From: JANNOG01 sp050329415
GTDB taxonomy: Bacteria; Actinomycetota; Actinomycetes; Actinomycetales; JBBAYJ01
Length of the DNA: 21,173 nt
Direction: 5' to 3'
NCBI GenBank assembly: GCA_050329415.1
Contig: JBHJOS010000045.1
Span: 1-21,173 of the forward strand
Under the pieces are notes generated by a model. It did not search any database. It saw nothing but the letters and a program-made list of their open reading frames with translations, and was not told the DNA's origin. The translations under genes were made by a program, and so were the position numbers. Position 1 is the stretch's first letter. Each line of letters begins with the position of its first letter. Below are positions 1 through 5,422 of the stretch, piece by piece.

Positions 1-342
1 GTGGAGGCACCGCTCACGGTGTACGAGATGGCGCTGGACCGCCGCCCCAGCCTCACCGCCGAGCACTGGACCGCCGAGGTGGGCGCGGCCGCCAAGCGGG
101 ACCTGCGGGCCGGGCAGACCATCGACGGGATCGGCGGGTTCACCGTGCGGGGGGTCATCGACCTCGCGCCGGACTTCGCCCGCGACGGGTTGGTGCCGCT
201 CGGCGTCCTCGCGGGTGCCCGGCTGGTGCGCGACGTGGTCGCCGGTCAGTTGCTGACGTACGAGGACGTGGACGTCGACGACACCTCGACCATCGTGTCG
301 CTGCGGCGGCTGCAGGACGGCCTGCGCCTGACCGGACGGTGA
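1..342 (+). CDS. Homoserine dehydrogenase-like NAD(P)-dependent protein, C-terminal SAF domain (5'-partial)
   Basis: Only the last 113 residues are in the window. They match the C-terminal part of the predicted homoserine dehydrogenase-like family (COG4091) as I remember it: an 'AKRDLRAGQTIDGIGGFTVRG' type segment (about residues 31-51), then 'PLGVLAGARLVRDVVAGQLLTYEDV', which is an SAF/antifreeze-like fold often found at the end of these oxidoreductases. Family members are normally about 400 residues or more, with an N-terminal Rossmann domain, so the GTG at base 1 is probably an internal codon and not the start. The substrate is not established for this family. The gene is convergent with ispD, 42 bases away, and a GC-rich hairpin lies between them. 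The family call is fairly secure; the exact function is unknown. Confidence 0.7.
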   Translation: MEAPLTVYEMALDRRPSLTAEHWTAEVGAAAKRDLRAGQTIDGIGGFTVRGVIDLAPDFARDGLVPLGVLAGARLVRDVVAGQLLTYEDVDVDDTSTIVSLRRLQDGLRLTGR

Positions 343-378
343 CCGGGTCCGGCGTCACCGGGCGGGACGGTGACCCGG
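343..378. terminator. GC-rich hairpin between convergent genes
   Basis: Between the SAF gene stop and the ispD stop there are two alternative inverted repeats: CCGGGTC (343-349) with GACCCGG (372-378), and GTCACC (354-359) with GGTGAC (369-374). Either could act as a bidirectional terminator. There is no T-tract, which is common for actinobacterial terminators. Function is inferred from position. Confidence 0.4.
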
Positions 379-384
379 GCGGCG

Positions 385-1056
385 TCAGCGGCCGGTCGAC
401 TCGAGGTCCCGCAGGGCGAGGGCGACGTCGAGACCGGTCCGGTCCGCCACCCGGCGAGCGAGGGTGGGGGCGAGCACCAGCCGCACCGGTGCCTGCTCCC
501 GCAGGACGGTCACGAGGGAGGGGACGTCGCCGGTCTCGGACAGGCGGGCGGCCAGCCCCGGCGGGAGCACCACCGGGGAGGCGAGCACGCGCAGCCCGGT
601 GCGGTCGACCGTCTCCGTCACCTGCCCGCCCCGGACGACCTTGACGGTGTCCGTCATCGGCCGGACGGCGACGAGGGCCTCCCCCGGCGTCGCCAGTGCC
701 TCGGCCAGGGTGGCCGCCAGGAAGTCCCCCGGGGTCAGCGGGCACAGGGGGTCGTGCAGGACGACCACCGCGTCGGGTGGCACGCCGCACACCTGAGCGA
801 GGCTGGAGTCACCGGCGGACCGCGCGACCACCTCGACCGCCGCGAGGTCCGCGTCGCGCAGCACCGAACGCAAGCCCGGGACGGACTCGCCGTCGCACAC
901 GGCCACCGTGCGAGCCCCCAGCGACGCGGCCTCACCCACGGCGTGGACGATCGCCGGCTCGCCGTGGTCGGCAACGGAGACCAGCCAGTCCCGCCCGCCC
1001 GCCGGCACCGGGACGATCACGACGACAGGCTCCGCACCTGCGGAACGGGCCGTCAC
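385..1056 (-). CDS. ispD: Degenerate IspD-like cytidylyltransferase
   Basis: IspD makes CDP-methylerythritol from MEP and CTP in the non-mevalonate isoprenoid pathway. The 223-residue length fits the family. Recognisable remnants are a beta strand entering the nucleotide loop (VVVIVPVPAGG, 11-21), 'VVVLHDPLCPLTP' (97-109, in place of VHDAARPLLT) and 'VRPMTDTVKVV' (131-141) followed by 'DRTGLRVLASP' (in place of the R..L...QTPQ segment). Key features are lost: the N-terminal AAGxGxR signature with its downstream PK is not present, and the late TDDA motif is replaced by 'ETGDVPS'. It may therefore be inactive or have a changed substrate. I chose GTG at 1056; the longer ORF from 1212 would run far into carD. 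The gene lies 40 bases after carD, as in mycobacteria, so co-transcription is likely. No ispF follows, unlike M. tuberculosis. Confidence 0.72.
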   Translation of the reverse strand: MTARSAGAEPVVVIVPVPAGGRDWLVSVADHGEPAIVHAVGEAASLGARTVAVCDGESVPGLRSVLRDADLAAVEVVARSAGDSSLAQVCGVPPDAVVVLHDPLCPLTPGDFLAATLAEALATPGEALVAVRPMTDTVKVVRGGQVTETVDRTGLRVLASPVVLPPGLAARLSETGDVPSLVTVLREQAPVRLVLAPTLARRVADRTGLDVALALRDLESTGR

Positions 1057-1096
1057 CTCCGGGGCCGCTCGCCCACCAGGTCCGGCCGGGGTGAAC

Positions 1097-1579
1097 TCAG
1101 GACGCCAGGACCTCGTCGAGCACGGCCTCGGCCCGGACCTCGTCGGTCTTCTCCGCCAGCGCGAGCTCGGACACGAGGATCTGGCGTGCCTTGGCCAGCA
1201 GGCGCTTCTCACCGGCGGACAGTCCCCGGTCGCCGTCGCGGCGGTGGAGGTCCCGGACGACCTCGGCGACCTTGATCACGTCACCGCTGGACAGCTTCTC
1301 GAGGTTCGCCTTGTACCGGCGGGACCAGTTGGTGGGCTCCTCGACGCAGGGCGACCTCAGGACCGAGAACACGCGGTCCAGGCCGTCGCGCCCGACCACG
1401 TCACGCACGCCGACGAGATCCACGTTGTCGGCAGGTACCCGGACCGTGAGGTCACCCTGAGCGACCTTGAGAACGAGATAGAGCTTCTCCTCACCCCTGA
1501 TGGTGCGGGTCTCGACGGCCTCGATGAGGGCCGCCCCGTGATGCGGGTAGACAACGGTCTCGCCGACAGTGAACGCCAT
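1097..1579 (-). CDS. carD: RNA polymerase-binding transcription factor CarD
   Basis: CarD binds the RNAP beta subunit and stabilises the open complex at many actinobacterial promoters, including rRNA promoters. The 160 residues are nearly collinear with mycobacterial CarD: an N-terminal Tudor-like RNAP-interaction domain (1-55, 'FTVGETVVYPHHGAALIEAVETR', with R25 and R47 at the known RNAP-contact positions) and a C-terminal helical DNA-binding domain with 'EEPTNWSRRYKANLEKL' containing W85, the residue that wedges into the minor groove at the -10 edge. ATG at 1579 is preceded by an AAAGGGG Shine-Dalgarno sequence at good spacing; an upstream in-frame ATG at 1615 would add 12 residues absent from the family. 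It is followed by ispD and divergent from lpqE, the M. tuberculosis arrangement. Confidence 0.96.
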   Translation of the reverse strand: MAFTVGETVVYPHHGAALIEAVETRTIRGEEKLYLVLKVAQGDLTVRVPADNVDLVGVRDVVGRDGLDRVFSVLRSPCVEEPTNWSRRYKANLEKLSSGDVIKVAEVVRDLHRRDGDRGLSAGEKRLLAKARQILVSELALAEKTDEVRAEAVLDEVLAS

Positions 1580-1605
1580 GCTGTTGTGCCCCTTTCCGGG
1601 GAGTG

Positions 1606-1634
1606 AGACTACCACTGCTGCCCGGGAGGCGGAA
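1606..1634 (-). promoter_or_regulatory. Candidate carD promoter
   Basis: On the minus strand, TTCCGC (1634-1629) and TAGTCT (1611-1606) are separated by 17 bases, a reasonable sigma-A type pair. Transcription would begin near 1600, about 20 bases ahead of the ATG and just upstream of the Shine-Dalgarno sequence. Inferred from sequence pattern only. Confidence 0.4.
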
Positions 1635-1761
1635 CCGTCGCAGCGACATTTGCGCAGGTCAGGTGGCCGAGTGGCACTCCATCAAGGCTTGACACCCGCC
1701 TGCGTGACAGGTATCGCGAGGCGCGAGCCGGTACCGGCCGTGCGCGCTTGGTCGCGCTCGC

Positions 1762-1774
1762 TAGAGTTCGGTCG
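1762..1774 (+). promoter_or_regulatory. Leaderless -10 element of lpqE
   Basis: TAGAGT (1762-1767) followed by six bases and GTG at 1774 fits an actinobacterial leaderless promoter, in which transcription begins at the start codon. A second possible promoter lies further upstream, TTGACA at 1689-1694 with TATCGC 17 bases later, which would give a roughly 50-base leader. No Shine-Dalgarno sequence precedes the GTG, favouring the leaderless reading. Confidence 0.5.
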
Positions 1775-2349
1775 TGATCCCCGGTGCCGCGAGCGTGACG
1801 ACCAGTCGACGCCGAGTGACATTCCGGGCGCTGGCCCCGCCGGTCACCGCCGCCCTGATGGCTGTGTCACTGTCAGGGTGCGCGTACTGGGCACCCGACG
1901 TGACCCAGGTCGACTACAGCGCAGGAGTCGGGCTCAACGCCGAGACCCCGGACGTCCTCGTCCGGAACCTCGTCGTCGTCGGGGCGGACGCCGAGGGGCC
2001 CGGGGTGCTCTCCGGGGTGCTCCTCAACCGCACCGGCGAGCCGGTCGACGTGCAGATCCGCGCCGGAGAGGGTGCCCTCGACACCACGGTCACCGTCCCC
2101 GGCGACGGCCGGGTGCTGCTCACCGCGCCGGGACAGGGGGACCGGCTCGACCCCGGTGCGCCCGCCACCGAGGCGGTCACGGTCGCCGTCGTCGACCCGC
2201 TCGGCGTCCCGCCCGGGCAGACCATCGCGGTCGGTGTGATCACGCCGGCCTACGGCGAGCTGGTGCTCCGGCCCCCCGTCGCACCGCCGACCAGCGCCTT
2301 CGAGGGTTTCCTCGACCAGGTGCCGCAGGCGTCCCCCGCCACCAGCTGA
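1774..2349 (+). CDS. lpqE: Lipoprotein LpqE-like
   Basis: A 191-residue secreted lipoprotein. The N-terminus has a basic stretch (SRRRVTFR), a hydrophobic segment (residues 19-33) and the lipobox LSGC, with lipidation expected on C36. The mature part is beta-rich: 'PDVLVRNLVVVG...GVLSGVLLNRTGEPVDVQIRAG' resembles the LpqE pattern of a conserved 'v.V.N..vv' strand followed by a 'NRT..pV.l' strand. It is divergent from carD exactly as lpqE (Rv3584) is from carD (Rv3583c) in M. tuberculosis, which supports the assignment. Molecular function is unknown; it should sit on the outer face of the cytoplasmic membrane. GTG 1774 is supported by the -10 element directly upstream; an internal GTG at 1795 would also keep the signal peptide. 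Confidence 0.8.
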   Translation: MIPGAASVTTSRRRVTFRALAPPVTAALMAVSLSGCAYWAPDVTQVDYSAGVGLNAETPDVLVRNLVVVGADAEGPGVLSGVLLNRTGEPVDVQIRAGEGALDTTVTVPGDGRVLLTAPGQGDRLDPGAPATEAVTVAVVDPLGVPPGQTIAVGVITPAYGELVLRPPVAPPTSAFEGFLDQVPQASPATS

Positions 2350-2374
2350 CACCCGGAGCTTCGTCACCGGGCCG

Positions 2375-2397
2375 CCACCGAGCCGTCGGCTCCGTGG
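2375..2397. terminator. Bidirectional terminator between lpqE and regX3
   Basis: A 23-base inverted repeat pairs nine of ten positions (CCAC-C-GAGCC / GGCTC-C-GTGG) around a 3-base loop and abuts the regX3 stop codon. It lies 25 bases after lpqE. Both genes converge here, so a shared terminator is likely. Confidence 0.55.
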
Positions 2398-3078
2398 TCA
2401 GGTCTCGAACTTGTAGCCCAGCCCGCGGACTGTGACGATGTGCCGCGGCGCCGAGGGCTTCGGCTCGACCTTCGAACGCAACCGCTTGACGTGGACGTCG
2501 AGCGTCTTCGTGTCGCCCACGTAGTCCAGGCCCCACACCCGGTCGATGATCTGCCCCCGGGTGAGGACCCGGCCCGCGTTGCGGATGAGGAGTTCCAGCA
2601 GCTCGAACTCCTTGAGCGGCATCTGAACCGGCCGGCCCCGCACCGTCACGCTGTGGCGTTCCACGTCGATGCGCACCGGCCCGGCCTCGATGGTGCTGGA
2701 CACGAGCTGGTCACCGTCGTCGCGGCGGCGCAGCACCGCCCGGATCCGGGCGACCAGCTCCCGGGACGAGTACGGCTTCGTCACGTAGTCGTCCGCCCCG
2801 AGCTCGAGCCCGACGACCTTGTCGACCTCGGCGTCCTTCGCCGTCAGCATGATGACCGGCACGTTGCCCCGGACCCGTAGCTGACGGCACACCTCGGTGC
2901 CCGGCAGGCCGGGAAGCATGAGGTCGAGCAGGACGAGGTCGGCGCCGTTGCGGTCGTACTCGTCCAGGGCCTCGGTGCCGGTGGTCGCGACGGCGACGTC
3001 GTAGCCCTCCCGGGTGAGCACGTACGACAGGGGGTCGGCGAACGACTCCTCGTCCTCGACCACGAGGATCCGGGTCAC
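2398..3078 (-). CDS. regX3: Phosphate-type response regulator RegX3
   Basis: OmpR/PhoB-family response regulator of 226 residues. The receiver domain (1-117) has the acidic pair E8/D9, the phosphoacceptor D52 ('LVLLDLMLPGLPG'), T79 and K101 ('TKPYSSRELVARI'). The winged-helix DNA-binding domain (about 130-226) contains 'LKEFELLELLIRNAGRVLTRGQI', 'DTKTLDVHVKRLRSKVE' and 'VTVRGLGYKFE'. With SenX3 it forms the Pho-type two-component system of mycobacteria and relatives, responding to phosphate limitation. The GTG start at 3078 overlaps the senX3 TGA in a GTGA tetranucleotide, so translation is probably coupled; a longer ORF in the same frame would lie inside senX3 and is rejected. Convergent with lpqE. 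Confidence 0.95.
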   Translation of the reverse strand: MTRILVVEDEESFADPLSYVLTREGYDVAVATTGTEALDEYDRNGADLVLLDLMLPGLPGTEVCRQLRVRGNVPVIMLTAKDAEVDKVVGLELGADDYVTKPYSSRELVARIRAVLRRRDDGDQLVSSTIEAGPVRIDVERHSVTVRGRPVQMPLKEFELLELLIRNAGRVLTRGQIIDRVWGLDYVGDTKTLDVHVKRLRSKVEPKPSAPRHIVTVRGLGYKFET

Positions 3079-4304
3079 GGCACGCTCCCGGACTCCGGCG
3101 CCGCCACGGGCAGGCGCAGGGTGAAGGTCGAGCCCGCCCCGGGCCGACTGCGCACCGTGGCCTCGCCGCCGTGGTTCTCGGCGACGTGCTTGACGATCGC
3201 GAGCCCGAGTCCGGTGCCGCCGGTCCGCCGCGACCGCGCGGGGTCGATCCGGTAGAAGCGCTCGAAGATCCGCTTCTGCTCCGCCGGGGGGATGCCGTGA
3301 CCGCGGTCGCTCACCGCCACCTCGACGAAGTCGACGACGCGGTCGACGGCGACCGTCACCCCGGTGTGGGGCGGGGAGTAGCTGATCGCATTGTCCAGCA
3401 GGTTGCGGACGGCCGTGACGAGCAGGTCGTGGTCCCCGAACGTCCGCAGCCCCGTCGCCCCGGTCACGGCGATGCTGATGTGTTCCGCCTCCGCCCGCCA
3501 CCGCGCCTGGTCGAGGGCGTCGCGGACCACCCGGTCGACGTCCAGCAGATCCGACGACGTCAGCGCATCGGCGGTCTGGAGGCGGGACAGCTCGATGACG
3601 TCGTGCACCAGCCGGGACAGCCGCTCGGTCTCGGTCCGCATCCGCTCGGCGAACCGCCGGACCGCGGCCGGGTCGTCGGCGGCCTCGGTGAGCGTCTCCG
3701 CCAGCAGGCTGATGGCGCCGACCGGCGTCTTGAGCTCGTGGCTCACGTTGACCAGGAAGTCGCTCTTGATCTCAGCCAGGCGGCGGGCCTCGCTCCGGTC
3801 CTCCAGCAGGAGCATGACCGATCCCTCCGACGTGGGGGTGGCCCTGGCCCCGACCACCATACTGGTCGAGCCGGCGATGCCTCGGGTGAGCTCGAGCTCC
3901 GCCTCGCACATGCCGCCCTGGCGGCGGGCGGCCGCGACGAGGACCCGCAGCTGCTCGTGCCGCAGCCGGCCCTCGGCCACCAGCCCGTAGCCGTGCGCGG
4001 ACGACGTCGCCCCCACCACCCGAAGGTCGGGTCCCACGACGACGGCGACCGCACGGAGGGCGTCGAGGACGTCGAGGACCGCCGGGCCCCGCGCGCCCGG
4101 ACGCTCTCCGCCCGGGCCGCGTGGGCCGGTCGCCACCCGGGTCGGCGGCCGGCCGCGCGTGGGAGACGACGGGTCCGGGGCGAGCGGCACCGACGCAGCG
4201 ACGCGGCCCGCCCGCACCCGGTGGCGGGCGAGCCGGGCCACCGCGACCGCGGCGCGGCCGAGCGCGCCCGCGACCGTGGTCCGGAGCGTGACCTGGGCCT
4301 CCAC
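3075..4304 (-). CDS. senX3: Sensor histidine kinase SenX3 (no clear membrane anchor)
   Basis: A 409-residue histidine kinase. Order: N-terminal Ala/Arg/Pro-rich stretch (1-75), PAS-like sensor region (76-170, 'VLDVLDALRAVAVVVGPDLRVVGAT...LLLEDRSEARRLAEIKSDF'), HisKA H-box 'VNVSHELKTPVGAISLLAETL' with H189, N-box 'NLLDNAISYSP' (301-311), G1 'SDRGHGIP' (332-339), F-box 'IFERFYR' and G2 'TGGTGLGLAIVKHV' (361-374). These match SenX3. M. tuberculosis SenX3 starts with two hydrophobic helices, which I do not see here; residues 11-26 are only moderately apolar and contain arginine. GTG 4304 is supported by a TACCCT -10 element seven bases upstream. No in-frame alternative start extends it. Overlaps regX3 by four bases. 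Phosphate sensing is inferred from the family. Confidence 0.93.
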   Translation of the reverse strand: MEAQVTLRTTVAGALGRAAVAVARLARHRVRAGRVAASVPLAPDPSSPTRGRPPTRVATGPRGPGGERPGARGPAVLDVLDALRAVAVVVGPDLRVVGATSSAHGYGLVAEGRLRHEQLRVLVAAARRQGGMCEAELELTRGIAGSTSMVVGARATPTSEGSVMLLLEDRSEARRLAEIKSDFLVNVSHELKTPVGAISLLAETLTEAADDPAAVRRFAERMRTETERLSRLVHDVIELSRLQTADALTSSDLLDVDRVVRDALDQARWRAEAEHISIAVTGATGLRTFGDHDLLVTAVRNLLDNAISYSPPHTGVTVAVDRVVDFVEVAVSDRGHGIPPAEQKRIFERFYRIDPARSRRTGGTGLGLAIVKHVAENHGGEATVRSRPGAGSTFTLRLPVAAPESGSVP

Positions 4305-4317
4305 GTTCAGCAGGGTA
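4304..4317 (-). promoter_or_regulatory. Leaderless -10 element of senX3
   Basis: TACCCT on the minus strand (4317-4312) lies seven bases before the GTG at 4304. No Shine-Dalgarno sequence precedes the GTG. This suggests senX3 is read from its own leaderless transcript rather than only by readthrough from gpm1. Confidence 0.45.
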
Positions 4318-4406
4318 GATGGCCCGTTCCGTGCGGCGGACCGGCGATCCCGCGAGGGACCCGGCGGGTCATCCGCCCGCTCACCCGGGGCGGTGGCCCC
4401 ACCCCG

Positions 4407-4496
4407 CTCAGCGTCCCTGCGCCACTCAGCGTCCCTGCGCCACTCAGCGTCCCTGCGCCACTCAGCGTCCCTGCGCCACTCAGCGTCCCTGCGCCG
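4407..4496. repeat. Tandem repeat, 5 x 18 bp, overlapping the gpm1 stop codon
   Basis: Five consecutive 18-base units (plus-strand unit CTCAGCGTCCCTGCGCCA) are identical except for the last base of the fifth. The fifth unit contains the last codons and TGA of gpm1; the other four lie in the gpm1-senX3 gap. Because the unit length is a multiple of three, each copy repeats A-Q-G-R-stop in the gpm1 frame, and each stop is followed directly by GTG. This looks like recent expansion of the gene's 3' end. Confidence 0.95.
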
Positions 4497-5235
4497 CCAC
4501 CGCGGCCGCGGCCGCCGTGGCGGCTTCGGGATCGAGGTAGCGACCCGGTCCGGTGGGTCGGGCAGCGCCGTCCGCAGTGACGGCGAGCCGGTACACCAGG
4601 GGGATGCCGGTGGGGATGTTGAGACCGGGGATCTCCTCGTCGGAGATGCCGTCCAGGTGCTTCACGAGCGCCCGCAGCGAGTTCCCGTGCGCGGCCACCA
4701 GCACCGTCGCCCCCGGGAGCAGGTCGGGAACGATGTCGGAGCGCCAGTACGGCAGCATCCGGTCCAGCACGTTCTTCAGCGCCTCGGACCTCGGCATGTC
4801 GTCCCCGAGCCCGGCGTAGCGGGGGTCGCCGTCCTGAGCGAACTCGTCGTCCGGGGGAATCGGTGGCGGCGGCACGTCGTACGAGCGCCGCCAGGTCATG
4901 AACTGCTGCTCGCCGAACTGCTCGAGGGTCTGCTTCTTGTTCTTGCCCTGCAGCGCCCCGTAGTGCCGCTCGTTGAGCCGCCACGAGCGGCGCACCGGGA
5001 TCCAGTGCCGGTCACAGCGGTCGAGCGCGAGATGTGCCGTCGTGATGGCCCGCCGCAGGACGGACGTGTGGACGACGTCCGGGAGCAGCCCGGCCTCGGC
5101 CAGCAGCCGCCCGGCCTCGGCCGCCTCGTCCCGTCCGGTGGCGGACAGGTCGACGTCCACCCAGCCGGTGAAGAGGTTCTTCGCGTTCCAGTCACTCTCG
5201 CCGTGGCGCAGGAGGATGAGGGTCACCTCGGTCAT
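4480..5235 (-). CDS. gpm1: 2,3-bisphosphoglycerate-dependent phosphoglycerate mutase
   Basis: Converts 3-phosphoglycerate and 2-phosphoglycerate in glycolysis and gluconeogenesis, in the cytosol. The 251-residue protein has the family signature 'LLRHGESDWNAKNLFTGW' with the phosphorylated H11, 'TSVLRRAITTA' (57-66), the catalytic 'LNERHYGALQGKNK' with E89, and the second histidine in 'VLVAAHGNSLRALVKHLDGIS' (H183). The C-terminus is an Ala-rich tail ending AQGR, whose codons are part of the 18-bp tandem repeat. ATG 5235 starts directly before the conserved 'TLILLRHGES' strand. It sits between mshA-ybjN and senX3, as in mycobacteria (Rv0489). The Shine-Dalgarno sequence is weak (GGGGG close to the ATG). 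Confidence 0.96.
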   Translation of the reverse strand: MTEVTLILLRHGESDWNAKNLFTGWVDVDLSATGRDEAAEAGRLLAEAGLLPDVVHTSVLRRAITTAHLALDRCDRHWIPVRRSWRLNERHYGALQGKNKKQTLEQFGEQQFMTWRRSYDVPPPPIPPDDEFAQDGDPRYAGLGDDMPRSEALKNVLDRMLPYWRSDIVPDLLPGATVLVAAHGNSLRALVKHLDGISDEEIPGLNIPTGIPLVYRLAVTADGAARPTGPGRYLDPEAATAAAAAVAAQGR

Positions 5236-5284
5236 GCCCCCAGCCTGGCAGACCCGCCCACTCCGCCCCCCCATCCCGGCGAGT

Positions 5285-5332
5285 GCCGCCACTCGCCGAC
5301 GAGAAGGCCCGGCTCGGTCGGCGAGTGGCGGC
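5285..5332. terminator. 15-bp perfect stem-loop / REP-like element downstream of mshA-ybjN
   Basis: A perfect 15-bp inverted repeat (5285-5299 with 5318-5332) surrounds an 18-base loop that can add a short inner CGAG/CTCG stem. The motif CGGCGAGTG also occurs at 5277 in direct orientation, giving a second overlapping hairpin (GGCGAGTG/CACTCGCC, 5278-5297). It lies about 90 bases after the mshA-ybjN stop and about 50 bases ahead of gpm1. It could terminate the mshA transcript, or be one copy of a dispersed palindromic repeat. Confidence 0.6.
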
Positions 5333-5343
5333 AATCGCCGCGG

Positions 5344-5422
5344 TGGGGACGGGTGGCGGGGTGGGGACGGGTGGCGGGGGTGCGGGTGGTGGGTGGTGCG
5401 GGTGGTGGGTGTGGGTGGCGGG
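5344..5422 (+). repeat. G-rich tract with G-quadruplex potential
   Basis: From the mshA-ybjN stop outward, the plus strand carries more than ten runs of three to five G separated by short loops, including a near-exact duplication of GGTGGGGACGGGTGGCGG. Plus is the template strand for the minus-strand genes here, so their RNA would be C-rich. This strand composition is directly visible; structure formation is inferred. Confidence 0.7.

Noticed and set aside
385..1212. IspD start at ATG 1212
   Set aside because: It would overlap carD by over 100 bases and add an Arg/Ser/Pro-rich non-family N-terminus that is a carD shadow. GTG 1056 gives the family length.
4407..4496. CRISPR-like array
   Set aside because: The 18-bp units are directly adjacent with no spacers, so this is a simple tandem repeat.
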